Positions 52,929 to 61,695 of a stretch of DNA of 64,000 nucleotides are shown piece by piece (within the stretch, counting starts at the first letter, position 1; each line of letters begins with the position of its first letter). The notes under the pieces are model-generated. The model was given only the letters and a program-made list of their open reading frames with translations. It ran no database searches and was not told the origin of the DNA. Origin of the DNA: Lewinella sp. 4G2 (GTDB lineage: Bacteria > Bacteroidota > Bacteroidia > Chitinophagales > Saprospiraceae); assembly GCF_001625015.1 (NCBI RefSeq), contig NZ_LVWJ02000014.1, positions 2,480,001-2,544,000 on the forward strand. Reading direction: 5' to 3'. A program made the position numbers and the translations under genes.

Positions 52929-53540
52929 TCACTCCACCCCAACCCGGTCCACCAGCAACTCAAAATCCTGCGGCTTCTTATTCCCGATCAAAAACCGCAG
53001 TTGGTTGATTGGCTCCCCGGCGTAAGCGGGTAAGTTGGGGGTATAGCCACGAAAGGTAGGCGTCAATTCACCAAAGGGGATCTCCACAGTTTCCCATTCC
53101 CCGGTGGTTGGAAAGGTGTGGGCGTAGCTGTGGCGTTCGCTGCGGGCGCGTTTAACGCGGAAGGTGTAGTCCTTACCGTCGCCCTTGACGCGGAGGACGA
53201 ACTTCTTGGTTCCCTCCAGGTCGTAGGTCTGGTCGTAATTGGATTGCACTGAAGAAAAGCCGCCGTTGTTTTCCAGGCTGACGGTACCCCAGAAGCGGAG
53301 GTGGCCCGTCTCCGTCAGTTCGGCGTTGCCGCGGGAGACGCCACCCATTACCCGGTCGTCCTGAATGGACCATCCTAGGTTGTTGTCCGTAAAGTCAGTG
53401 ATCGTCCGGAGGCCGGAGGTTTTATTCGTCACGTTCGTATTAGCCCCGGTGTTGCCGACGGCGTTTTTCTGTTGGGAGACGGTACAAGCACTCAGGAGGC
53501 AAACGAGAACGAGGAGGGTGGGGAAGAAGTAGTTGCGCAT
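52929..53540 (-). CDS. CIA30-domain lipoprotein
   Basis: 203 residues with a lipobox LLSAC (Cys19). The CIA30/NDUFAF1-like beta-sandwich follows: DFTDNNLGWSIQDDRVMGGVSRGN, GTVSLENNGGFSSVQSN, FVLRVKGDGKDYTFRV, WETVEIPFGELTPTFRG and ELLVDRVGVE. In bacteria such proteins are secreted or membrane anchored and likely bind ligands; mitochondrial CIA30 assists complex I assembly. Role here unknown. Divergent from the nirB cluster context and not obviously part of it. Confidence 0.85.
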   Translation of the reverse strand: MRNYFFPTLLVLVCLLSACTVSQQKNAVGNTGANTNVTNKTSGLRTITDFTDNNLGWSIQDDRVMGGVSRGNAELTETGHLRFWGTVSLENNGGFSSVQSNYDQTYDLEGTKKFVLRVKGDGKDYTFRVKRARSERHSYAHTFPTTGEWETVEIPFGELTPTFRGYTPNLPAYAGEPINQLRFLIGNKKPQDFELLVDRVGVE

Positions 53541-53614
53541 GGATGCCTAATGGAAATCCGGCCGTGTTGTTCACCTATCATACTGGGGTTCAGTCTGTTT
53601 TCGGTCCTGAACTT

Positions 53615-53632
53615 GGTACCTGCGTTAGCGCC
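53615..53632 (+). repeat. Degenerate dispersed repeat (intergenic)
   Basis: GGTACCTGCGTTAGCGCC, 15/18 to consensus, between divergent genes. It may be a decayed copy; orientation matches the rightward gene. Confidence 0.4.
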
Positions 53633-53762
53633 CAAACGATGGGTAAAGCGGCAACCGAGGGTTTGTGCCAAAAAGTTTTCCCAGGCGTGCAACGTTTCGA
53701 AACCTTGCTCCGTACTGGAGGGTGGCTGGGATATTCCAGCAGCACCTATAACCCATATTTAG

Positions 53763-54371
53763 ATGCGTAATTCTTTTTATTTACTCTTGCTTTTGTTTGC
53801 CTTCGCCAGTTGTGAGGACGACAATGGCCTGCTGGTCGTCGAAGAACCAGTACCCAATGAACCCGTCGTGGTGGAAGTGGAACCCGTTTTCAACCTCAAA
53901 TCCGTCAGCACTGACGCCATCCGGATCTCGAAGGGCACCGCCTGGGAACGTACGCCGGGTGATTACGTTATTTCCTCTGACCGGATCAACTGTGTTCCTG
54001 ATGGCGTAACATCCATCACCGTTACGAGTGATACGTTCCTGTATATCAACTTCACGTTGGATGAAGCGGGCTTGCCAGTTCTTAAGGAGCAGTACGGTAT
54101 CGTTGCCGGCTTCGCGCAGGAGAATGATACTGACATCACGGCTTTCGCTTACGAGGGCACCGCGGCGGCTTGCCAAACTTCGGAGACCACCTTTACGGCT
54201 AATTTTGATACGCCCGGCTTCATCAGCGGCGAGCTTTCCGTGCAACTTTACGACGCCCGCGCCGTGGCCATCATCGGCGGTAGCAACCCGGAATGCAGCG
54301 ATTACGCGCAGGCTGACCTGAGCGTGTTTACGGCCACCTTCAACGTCCCGATCGAAGACCCTTGTGAATAA
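53763..54371 (+). CDS. Lipoprotein of unknown function upstream of ECF sigma gene
   Basis: 202 residues with a lipobox FAFASCEDD (Cys17 followed by acidic residues, typical of surface-exposed lipoproteins). The mature part begins with an acidic Val/Pro/Glu linker (LVVEEPVPNEPVVVEVEPV) and is otherwise beta-rich with four Cys that may form disulfides. No family recognised. It overlaps the sigma factor gene by 8 bp, so it is part of that operon and could be a target or sensor. Confidence 0.7.
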   Translation: MRNSFYLLLLLFAFASCEDDNGLLVVEEPVPNEPVVVEVEPVFNLKSVSTDAIRISKGTAWERTPGDYVISSDRINCVPDGVTSITVTSDTFLYINFTLDEAGLPVLKEQYGIVAGFAQENDTDITAFAYEGTAAACQTSETTFTANFDTPGFISGELSVQLYDARAVAIIGGSNPECSDYAQADLSVFTATFNVPIEDPCE

Positions 54372-54864
54372 ACAATTCTACGAAAGTTGGCTCCCCTACG
54401 TGCTCACCATCGTGCGTCGCTACGGCGTCCACGAGGCGGACCAGAAGGATTTGGTGCAGGACATTTTCCTACAGCTCTTCCGGAAGTACGACCGCTACGA
54501 TGCGGCAAAGGGGGAACTGCGGCCGTGGTTACGGAGCGTGGTGGTCTCGCAGGTGATTGATCACCTGCGGGGCCGCCACCGTTTTCAGACGGAGGACCTG
54601 GACATCCTGGCGGGCCGGGAGCCATCCGTCGTTTCAGACTTACAACACTTAGAAGCTGAGTATCTAGTTGATTTGATCAGCGGGCTGCCGGTGGGGTTTA
54701 GGACGGTCTTCAATTTGCACGTTGTCGAAGGCTACTCCCACCAGGAGATCGCCGACCGTCTTGGGATAACGCCCGCCGGCTCCCGCAGCCAACTCAGCCG
54801 CGCCAAGGTCATTTTACGGCGCCACCTTTCCAAACTTGTAACACTCTCTTATGCCTTATTCTGA
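54364..54864 (+). CDS. ECF-type RNA polymerase sigma factor (second)
   Basis: 166 residues from a GTG start. Region 2 at about 8-65 (YVLTIVRRYGVHEADQKDLVQDIFLQLFRKYDRYDAAKGELRPWLRSVVVSQVIDHLR is the spread of this region) and region 4 at about 105-155 (VGFRTVFNLHVVEGYSHQEIADRLG, then SRSQLSRAKVILRRHL). It overlaps its neighbours on both sides (8 and 14 bp). The downstream partner has the same membrane-helix/linker/barrel layout as the protein at 16689. Confidence 0.9.
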   Translation: MNKQFYESWLPYVLTIVRRYGVHEADQKDLVQDIFLQLFRKYDRYDAAKGELRPWLRSVVVSQVIDHLRGRHRFQTEDLDILAGREPSVVSDLQHLEAEYLVDLISGLPVGFRTVFNLHVVEGYSHQEIADRLGITPAGSRSQLSRAKVILRRHLSKLVTLSYALF

Positions 54865-56248
54865 TCACCAGCCCGATAGCGACCGCGGCGCCCTCAACGA
54901 TAAGTTAGGGAGCTACGCCAGCGGCGGCATCCCCGAAGGTTTCGCCTTCGAGGATATGCCGGCCCTGCAGCCCAAGCCGGGCTTCTTTGGCCGCTACTGG
55001 CCACTTGGCCTCGGCGCGCTCCTGCTGGTGGGCCTGACCTACTGCCTGGGCTTAAACGAAACTGAAGGGGCCTCACCGATCGTGGCGGAGGCTACCCCTA
55101 CAGTAGTGCAGCAATCAGCTAATTCAACTAATAATGACACCGCTTCCGGTGAGCCAACTACTATTGATAATAACAGGAATCTTACTACACCTTCGGGAGC
55201 TGCTTCCAGCTCCCCGTCTTCAGTTTTAAATACAAACAACAACGGACATTCATTTACCTCGGAGGCTGCTTCCAGCTCCGGCCCTATTGACTTGCGTTCT
55301 AATTCTGAGATTGAAATTTTTACAACTCGTGACTTTGTTGAGGATGTTAGTAGCCCGGGTAATTCGCCCGGGCTACCCCTCAGCTCTTCACCCGCGAAGG
55401 ATTTGGCGCTGCCGCGGGTGCCGGGTGAGGTGGAACAAACATCCCTTATTTCGCAGGAGGAAACTCCCACTCAAATACAATCAGCTAGCCGGAGAATTGA
55501 CGCATTGGAACTGCCAGTGGCCGTCACCTCCCAACGGAGCGACCTTCCCCTAGCGGAAGTAGCTCCCCAACCCAAGGAACCTATCTCCTTCACAAAATTT
55601 ACTTCCCAGCACCGTTGGGTGACGGAATTCAACGGTGGACTCCTACAACATAACTTGTCCGATAACCGCCTGGGTGGCGTTGCGGAGTTCAACCTCGGCC
55701 GTCGAATCGGGACTCATTTTATCCTATCCTCCGGGGTGGGCCGGATGGACCTCCGTAGCCAGCACGGCTTCTCCAGTGAGGTGGAGACCAAGGTATTCCA
55801 ACCCGGGACCGTGGATACCATTTTCCGTTCGGGCGACCGGATCGTGGCGCAAACCACTACCGATTCCGTACCGGGCATCCGCCGGGTTAATTTCCACCAT
55901 ACAGACCACTACACGACCTATTACCTCCCCGTACGTCTCGATTACGAACGGCAAGCGGGTAATTTCAACTACGGTTTGGGCGTCGGGCTAGCCCATCACT
56001 TTACGACGTCCTCCACCGTGCGCCGCGTCAATCCGGAAGGGCAGGACCGCACGGCAACTGGGCTTAACCCTTCGGCGTGGTCCTACAGCCTACGCTTGGG
56101 TGGCGGTTACCAAATCTCGTCCCAATTAGGCTTCCGAATCAATGTGCAGTACGGTGGCTTCCTCAGTGAATGGGATGGGGAAGAAGGGGGGCTGAACCCA
56201 CGCGTAGTTACTTACGGCGCGACGGCGGGTTTGCGATACTACTGGTAA
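54851..56248 (+). CDS. Putative anti-sigma/outer-membrane beta-barrel protein (second of two)
   Basis: 465 residues. The N-terminus (1-52) is soluble and acidic, a membrane helix is at about 53-75 (WPLGLGALLLVGLTYCLGL), a Ser/Thr/Asn/Pro-rich linker runs to about 245, and the C-terminal 215 residues alternate like a small outer membrane beta-barrel (WVTEFNGGLLQHNLSDNRLGG, GTHFILSSGVGRMDLRS, GFRINVQYGG, ending RYYW). The layout matches the protein at 16689 although the sequences differ. Likely anti-sigma factor for the upstream sigma; mechanism is inferred. Repeat copy 16 sits in the linker, read ALPRVP. Confidence 0.75.
   Translation: MPYSDHQPDSDRGALNDKLGSYASGGIPEGFAFEDMPALQPKPGFFGRYWPLGLGALLLVGLTYCLGLNETEGASPIVAEATPTVVQQSANSTNNDTASGEPTTIDNNRNLTTPSGAASSSPSSVLNTNNNGHSFTSEAASSSGPIDLRSNSEIEIFTTRDFVEDVSSPGNSPGLPLSSSPAKDLALPRVPGEVEQTSLISQEETPTQIQSASRRIDALELPVAVTSQRSDLPLAEVAPQPKEPISFTKFTSQHRWVTEFNGGLLQHNLSDNRLGGVAEFNLGRRIGTHFILSSGVGRMDLRSQHGFSSEVETKVFQPGTVDTIFRSGDRIVAQTTTDSVPGIRRVNFHHTDHYTTYYLPVRLDYERQAGNFNYGLGVGLAHHFTTSSTVRRVNPEGQDRTATGLNPSAWSYSLRLGGGYQISSQLGFRINVQYGGFLSEWDGEEGGLNPRVVTYGATAGLRYYW
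55405..55422 (-). repeat. Dispersed 18-bp repeat, copy 16 (in beta-barrel gene linker)
   Basis: Plus strand GGCGCTGCCGCGGGTGCC, exact consensus. Host frame reads Ala-Leu-Pro-Arg-Val-Pro, different from every other copy. Confidence 0.85.
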
Positions 56249-56440
56249 GCGTATTTATATTTCGAGCCCGACATTGAGGCCAGCGTGGGTCCAATCGATT
56301 GTACTTGCCCACGTGCAAAGGATGTGACAAGGTGGGTTAATTTGGTGGGAGGCAGGCCCTTATATTAGCGATAGCAACGCTGCCCAATTAAACGGGGTAG
56401 TTCCAACGTAAATGGAATTTGTTTTCAAATACCCTCCGCG

Positions 56441-59400
56441 TTGAATTGTCTTGCTATCGTCGATCGCCTCAATACTCACGTTTTGTCTACGCCCACCCGA
56501 GTCGCATTGGTTTTGCTTTGTTTCCTGCCCCTGCTGGCTTGCGGGCCGGGCATGTCCGACGGCGTTGCGGAAGCCTACGAGCGCCTGCCGGAGACGATCG
56601 ACTTCAACTTCCACGTGAAGCCGATCCTGTCCGACCGCTGCTACGCCTGCCACGGTCCGGATATGCAGAACCAGCAAGCGGGCCTGCGCCTCGACACGCC
56701 TGAGGGCGCCTACGCTGCGCTGGAATCCGGTAAAACGGCCATCAAGGGTGGTAGCCTGCGCGGCAGTGAAATGATCCACCGCATCACTTCCGACGATCCT
56801 GAACTGGTGATGCCAACGCCAGAATCCAACCTCAGCCTCACCGATGAGGAAATCGCCGTCCTGACGAAATGGGTCGAACAGGGGGCGGAGTACAAAGAGC
56901 ACTGGGCCTTCGTCGCTCCCGTCAAGCCTGACGTCCCCTCCGCCGGGGAAGAGTGGGCCACCAACGAGATCGACCGTTTCGTAGCGGCCAAGCTCGAGTT
57001 GGAAGATGTCGCCCCCAGCCCCGAAGCCGAGCGGCCCTACCTCATCCGCCGGGCCTACTTCGACCTGACCGGTCTCCCCCCATCCATCCCCGAACTCGAC
57101 CGTTGGGAAGCCGCCGGCGAACCGGATTGGTACGAGACAATGGTGGACGAACTCATCGCCCGCCCCGCCTACGGGGAACGGATGGCCAATTACTGGATGG
57201 ACGTCGCCCGCTTCGCGGATTCCGAAGGCTACCTGGATGACTTCCACCACGAGATGTTTCCCTACCGCGACTGGGTCATCAAAGCCTACAACGAAAATCT
57301 GCCCTACGATGAATTCGTGAAGTGGCAGATTGCGGGGGACCTTTTCGAAAACCCAACTACGGACCAGATCCTGGCCACCGCCTTCAACCGGAACCACAAG
57401 CAGAATTCTGAAGGTGGCATCATCCCCGAAGAGTTCCGGGTGGAGTACGTGGCCGACCGGGCCAACACCGTGGGGACGGCCTTCATGGGCCTCACCGTCG
57501 GCTGCGCCCGTTGCCACGACCACAAGTACGACCCCTTCAGCCAGAAGAATTACTTCGAGCTCTTCGGCTTCTTCAACAGCACCGTTGAGCGGGGCGACGG
57601 CATCTTTGGGCTCAACGGCGTCCAGAATTCCATGGACGTAAACCACGCGCTGAGTATGAACGCCGGGCCGACCCTCCCGCTCCCTTCGGCGGAAACCCAA
57701 CGCATTTACGATCACCTCCTGGAGATGATCGCGGCGGAGGAAGCGGAGTTGTCTACTGCCCTTTCCACGGCACCTGCGGCAGCGCCCAAGCTTACATCGC
57801 AGGAAGTCGCGCGCTTCGTGGATAGCAAAACCGTTAACCACCTGACTTTTGACGAGAGCCCGGTACGGGAACACGCGCCCGGTCGGAAATTGAATTGGAA
57901 TCCTCACCCAATCGTGGAAGGAAAAATCGGGCAGGCCATTGAAATTGGCACGAGCTACCTCTCATCTGACGGAGCGGGTAGTGCCTTCGAACGGGGAGAC
58001 CCCTACACGGTCTGCTTCTGGATTTATACCCCGGAGTTGTTTGAAGAGGCACACGTACTGTACAACTCCAATACCCGTATTCAGGGCTACCGGGGTTGGG
58101 ACGTCGTGCTGGACAGCAACCGCGTCCACCTCCGGCTGAACCATTCCCACCCCTACCAGAGTATTGACTTGCGGGTGGACGAACCCCTAGCCAACGAGAC
58201 CTGGACCCACTTCGTCTGGTCCTACGACGGAAGCAGCGACGCCGCCGGAATGCGGATCTACCGCGACGGTAATCCCGTGACACCCTCGGTCATGCGCAAC
58301 CACTTGGTGAGGAGCACCAAACCCTTCCTCCGGGAAAGCGGCGCAACGATTTACGCTGACTACCCCGGCCTGGCCATCGGGGAGCGCTTCTACGACGAAG
58401 ACTTCGCGGGTGGCCGCATTGATGAAGTTCGCGTTCTGAACGTAGAAGCCGGTGACCTGATCGCCCGCTACCTCTACGAGCGCCCCCTCGGGCAGTGGAG
58501 CCTGGGTAGCGACGAGGCCGAACAAAGCGAGTACCAATTGCTGCACCAGAATGCAGACGTACTCGCCCTGAAGCAAAAATTAAATCAATTGCGGACTTCG
58601 GCCGTCACTACCATTGATACCGTCCGCGAGATCATGGTGATGGGGGATAACACCAGCCCCCGGCCGGCTTACATCCTGAACCGGGGCGTCTACGATGAAC
58701 ACGGCGCGGAAGTAGAGCCGGGAGTGCCCGAAAATCTGCTGGCGTGGCCGGAAGACGCCCCCCGCAACCGCCTCGGACTGGCTCGCTGGTTGACGGATCA
58801 ACAGAATCCCCTTACCGCTCGCGTTGCCGTCAATCAACTTTGGTACGTCATGTTCGGCCGCGGACTCGTGGAAAGCGTCGAAGATTTTGGCAACCAGGGT
58901 TCTCTCCCCAGCCATCCGGAATTACTAGACTGGCTGGCCGTCGACTTCCGCGAGAACGGCTGGGACGTGAAGCGGCTCGTCCGGATGATGGTGACGAGTA
59001 GCACCTACAAGCAGAGCAGCAAGATCCGCCAGGACCTTTTGGACCGCGACGCCGGCAACTACTGGCTGGCCCGGGCTCCACGGTACCGCCGCTCCGCTGA
59101 GATGGTGCGGGATAACGCCCTGGCAAGCTCCGGCCTGCTGGAGGAGAAAGTGGGTGGGCAGTCCGTCTTCCCCTACCAACCGCAGGGCTTGTGGAAGGAG
59201 GTAAACAACCACGGTTTCTCTCCGGCCTACATCGAAGACCAGGAGAACGGGCTTTACCGGCGCAGTCTCTACACTTTCTGGAAGCGGAACTCCCCCTCAC
59301 CCGCGATGCTGACCTTCGACGCGAGTTTGCGCGGCGAGTGCCAGGTCCGCCGGCAACGGTCCAGCACGCCCCTGCAAGCACTGGTGATGCTGAACGATCC

Positions 59401-59710
59401 ACAGATCCTGGAAGCCTGCCGGGTGCTGGCGGCGAACTCCCTGGCCGATTCCCGCAACGAGGTGGAGGCGGCGGATCTCATTTTCAGGAACCTCATCGGC
59501 CGGCACCCTACGCCAAACGAACGGGAGATCATCCAGCAGTACTATGAGAACGAGCTGAACTACTTCGACGACCACCCGCTGGCCGCTCAAGATTTTCTCA
59601 ATACGGGATATCACCAAACGGACCAACGCGCCGGATCGGCCAAACTCGCCGCCATGGCACGGGTCGCCAACACAGTGATGAATTCTCAGGAAGGGTACTA
59701 CAAAAATTGA
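56441..59710 (+). CDS. Planctomycete-type c-type cytochrome/DUF1549/DUF1553 lipoprotein
   Basis: About 1089 residues from a TTG at 56441 (another TTG at 56483 is possible; no ATG fits). A lipobox LLAC lies at about Cys34. Residues about 55-135 contain the heme-type CYACH (67-71) with RLDTPEGAY and MPTPESNLSLTDEEI, the planctomycete cytochrome C-like domain. DUF1549 follows (about 155-365, TNEIDRFVAAKL ... GLTVGCARCHDHKYDPFS). A LamG/concanavalin-like insert lies at about 475-660, then DUF1553 (about 770-1050, RLGLARWLTDQQNPLTARVAVNQLW). These proteins occur with DUF1501 partners, as here, and are linked to polysaccharide use. Repeat copy 17 is read APAAAP at the start of the insert. Confidence 0.9.
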   Translation: MNCLAIVDRLNTHVLSTPTRVALVLLCFLPLLACGPGMSDGVAEAYERLPETIDFNFHVKPILSDRCYACHGPDMQNQQAGLRLDTPEGAYAALESGKTAIKGGSLRGSEMIHRITSDDPELVMPTPESNLSLTDEEIAVLTKWVEQGAEYKEHWAFVAPVKPDVPSAGEEWATNEIDRFVAAKLELEDVAPSPEAERPYLIRRAYFDLTGLPPSIPELDRWEAAGEPDWYETMVDELIARPAYGERMANYWMDVARFADSEGYLDDFHHEMFPYRDWVIKAYNENLPYDEFVKWQIAGDLFENPTTDQILATAFNRNHKQNSEGGIIPEEFRVEYVADRANTVGTAFMGLTVGCARCHDHKYDPFSQKNYFELFGFFNSTVERGDGIFGLNGVQNSMDVNHALSMNAGPTLPLPSAETQRIYDHLLEMIAAEEAELSTALSTAPAAAPKLTSQEVARFVDSKTVNHLTFDESPVREHAPGRKLNWNPHPIVEGKIGQAIEIGTSYLSSDGAGSAFERGDPYTVCFWIYTPELFEEAHVLYNSNTRIQGYRGWDVVLDSNRVHLRLNHSHPYQSIDLRVDEPLANETWTHFVWSYDGSSDAAGMRIYRDGNPVTPSVMRNHLVRSTKPFLRESGATIYADYPGLAIGERFYDEDFAGGRIDEVRVLNVEAGDLIARYLYERPLGQWSLGSDEAEQSEYQLLHQNADVLALKQKLNQLRTSAVTTIDTVREIMVMGDNTSPRPAYILNRGVYDEHGAEVEPGVPENLLAWPEDAPRNRLGLARWLTDQQNPLTARVAVNQLWYVMFGRGLVESVEDFGNQGSLPSHPELLDWLAVDFRENGWDVKRLVRMMVTSSTYKQSSKIRQDLLDRDAGNYWLARAPRYRRSAEMVRDNALASSGLLEEKVGGQSVFPYQPQGLWKEVNNHGFSPAYIEDQENGLYRRSLYTFWKRNSPSPAMLTFDASLRGECQVRRQRSSTPLQALVMLNDPQILEACRVLAANSLADSRNEVEAADLIFRNLIGRHPTPNEREIIQQYYENELNYFDDHPLAAQDFLNTGYHQTDQRAGSAKLAAMARVANTVMNSQEGYYKN
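57769..57786 (+). repeat. Dispersed 18-bp repeat, copy 17 (in DUF1553 gene)
   Basis: GGCACCTGCGGCAGCGCC, exact consensus, read Ala-Pro-Ala-Ala-Ala-Pro in an interdomain linker. Confidence 0.85.
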
Positions 59711-59759
59711 TATCCTTTAGCTCGTTGTAAAGCCATCCACTCCCTTTAAACTTCGCCTC

Positions 59760-61232
59760 ATGCTGACCGACATCCAACGTGCCTACTTACGGGCTTCCCG
59801 GCGGGACTTTTTGAAGACTACTTCCAAGGGCTTGGGTGCACTTGCGCTCGGTAGCCTCATTGCCCCCGGTCAATTATTCGCCGGCGCGGAAAAAGGATTA
59901 GTGACCGGCCCCGGCAACGGTGGCGCGATGCCCAACTACCACCACGCTCCCAAAGCGAAACGGGTGATCTATCTATTCCAGGCTGGCGCCCCCAGCCACC
60001 TGGAAACCTTTGATTACAAGCCCCTGCTCAACGAACGTTGGGGCGAAGAAATACCTGATTCCGTCCGCGGGACTCAGCGCTTGTCGGGGATGCTGGCGGC
60101 CCAGTCTAGTTTCCCGTTGGTAGGCTCCAAGTTTGAATTTACCCGCAGCGCGAAGACGGGAGGCTACTTTAGTTCGCTCATGCCCCACACGGCGAGTGTA
60201 GCAGAGGATCTTTGCGTGGTCAACTCCATGTACACCGAGGCGATCAACCACGAACCGGCTACCATCTTCATGCAAACGGGTAGCCAGCAGGTTGGCCGGC
60301 CCAGCGTTGGCGCGTGGATGAGCTACGGCCTGGGTAGTGCGAATAAGAATCTGCCCTCCTTCGTCGTGTTGCTGAGCAAGGGTCGGGATGACGTGCAGAA
60401 CCTCAATATGCAGTCCTGGTCCAGCGGCTTCCTGCCCAGTCACCACCAGGGCGTACAGTTTCGGAGTGGTAAGGACCCGGTCCTGTTCCTCAATAATCCC
60501 AACGGCATCAATCGCGACCGCCGGCGGATGGAGCTCAACGTGCTGGAAAGCCTGGACCGAGAACAGCAACAGCATTGGGGGGATACTGAGATCGACTCCA
60601 AAATCAACCAGTACGAGATGGCCTATCGCATGCAGGCCAGCGTGCCGGAGATCACCGACTTCAGCGACGAGCCGGATTACATCTTCGACATGTACGGAGA
60701 GGATGCCCGCAAACCCGGCACCTTCGCCGCCAACTGTCTGATGGCCCGCCGCCTGGCCGAGCGGGACGTACCCTTCGTCCAGCTCTACCACATGGGTTGG
60801 GACCAACACGGAAATCTCCCGACCGGCATCAGCGAAATGGCCAGGAGCTCGGACCAGGCTAGCGCCGCGCTCATCAAGGACCTGAAACAACGCGGCTTAC
60901 TTGAGGATACCCTCGTCGTTTGGGGAGGAGAATTTGGCCGCACGGCCTTCAGCCAGGGGAAGCTGACCATCGATAATTACGGTCGGGACCACCACCCCCG
61001 ATGCTTCTCCATCTGGATGGCCGGCGGCGGCGTCAAACCCGGTATGGTCTACGGAAAGACGGACGATTTTGGCTACAATATTGCCGAGAACGGCGTTCAC
61101 GTCCACGATTTTCAGGCGACGATGCTTCATCTTCTGGGTGTGGACCACGAAAAGCTGATCTTCAAACACCAGGGCCGCCGCTACCGACTGACGGACGTAC
61201 ACGGGCACGTGGTGAAGGGGATTTTGGCTTAG
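59760..61232 (+). CDS. DUF1501 protein (sulfatase-like fold), exported
   Basis: 490 residues, encoded 49 bp after the DUF1549/DUF1553 gene. The N-terminus has a Tat-like signal, RRDFLKTTSKGLGALALGSL (about 14-33). The body shows DUF1501 features: RVIYLFQAGAPSHLETFDYKP, FPLVGSKFEFTRSAKTGGYFS, NSMYTEAINHEPATIFMQTGS, and GGEFGRTAFSQGK near 383-395, a metal-ligand region shared with alkaline-phosphatase/sulfatase folds. Likely a periplasmic hydrolase that works with its neighbour; substrate unknown. Confidence 0.9.
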   Translation: MLTDIQRAYLRASRRDFLKTTSKGLGALALGSLIAPGQLFAGAEKGLVTGPGNGGAMPNYHHAPKAKRVIYLFQAGAPSHLETFDYKPLLNERWGEEIPDSVRGTQRLSGMLAAQSSFPLVGSKFEFTRSAKTGGYFSSLMPHTASVAEDLCVVNSMYTEAINHEPATIFMQTGSQQVGRPSVGAWMSYGLGSANKNLPSFVVLLSKGRDDVQNLNMQSWSSGFLPSHHQGVQFRSGKDPVLFLNNPNGINRDRRRMELNVLESLDREQQQHWGDTEIDSKINQYEMAYRMQASVPEITDFSDEPDYIFDMYGEDARKPGTFAANCLMARRLAERDVPFVQLYHMGWDQHGNLPTGISEMARSSDQASAALIKDLKQRGLLEDTLVVWGGEFGRTAFSQGKLTIDNYGRDHHPRCFSIWMAGGGVKPGMVYGKTDDFGYNIAENGVHVHDFQATMLHLLGVDHEKLIFKHQGRRYRLTDVHGHVVKGILA

Positions 61233-61693
61233 GCGCTTTGCTGCACCCGGAAATGATTGGCGAGTATTTCGTTTCTGGTCTTTAGGAACCTGGTCATGTA
61301 GGCTTCCAGGAAAAGCCACTCCGCAAAGCGGCCGAGTAAACCCAACGGAGCGGTGAATTCAAACCGGTCCGTCATCCGTGTTTGGTTTGGCTTGACTACC
61401 GTGAAAGTGTGGGTGTGTTTCATGGATTTGAAAGCACCGTCCACCATCTCGTCGACGAAATAATACGGGCGGTCCATCGCCGTGATTTCAATCTCCAGTT
61501 CCTGGTATATACCGAAGTGTCTGGCTCGCCACCGGGTGCGGTCGCCGAGTTCGATCAGGCCACTCGTCCGGCCCGCAATAGCCCGTTCGTTGGTCTGGGA
61601 GGCACTTTCAAGGTGGAGGTCAATCGAGCGGGCTGCGTCAAAAGCCGTTTCGATGTCCGTCTCCAACACGGTTTCCAGGAAAATGGTGGCCAC
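61229..61693 (-). CDS. SRPBCC-family protein
   Basis: 154 residues, single START/Bet v1-like domain: FLETVLETDIETAFDAARSIDLHLES at the start, GLIELGDRTRWRARHFG in the middle, and a long C-terminal helix (LLGRFAEWLFLEAYMTRFLKTRNEILANHF). Such proteins bind hydrophobic ligands. It lies 2 bp downstream of the oxidoreductase gene on the same strand and overlaps the DUF1501 stop codon by 4 bp on the opposite strand. Confidence 0.8.
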   Translation of the reverse strand: MATIFLETVLETDIETAFDAARSIDLHLESASQTNERAIAGRTSGLIELGDRTRWRARHFGIYQELEIEITAMDRPYYFVDEMVDGAFKSMKHTHTFTVVKPNQTRMTDRFEFTAPLGLLGRFAEWLFLEAYMTRFLKTRNEILANHFRVQQSA

Positions 61694-61695
61694 AA

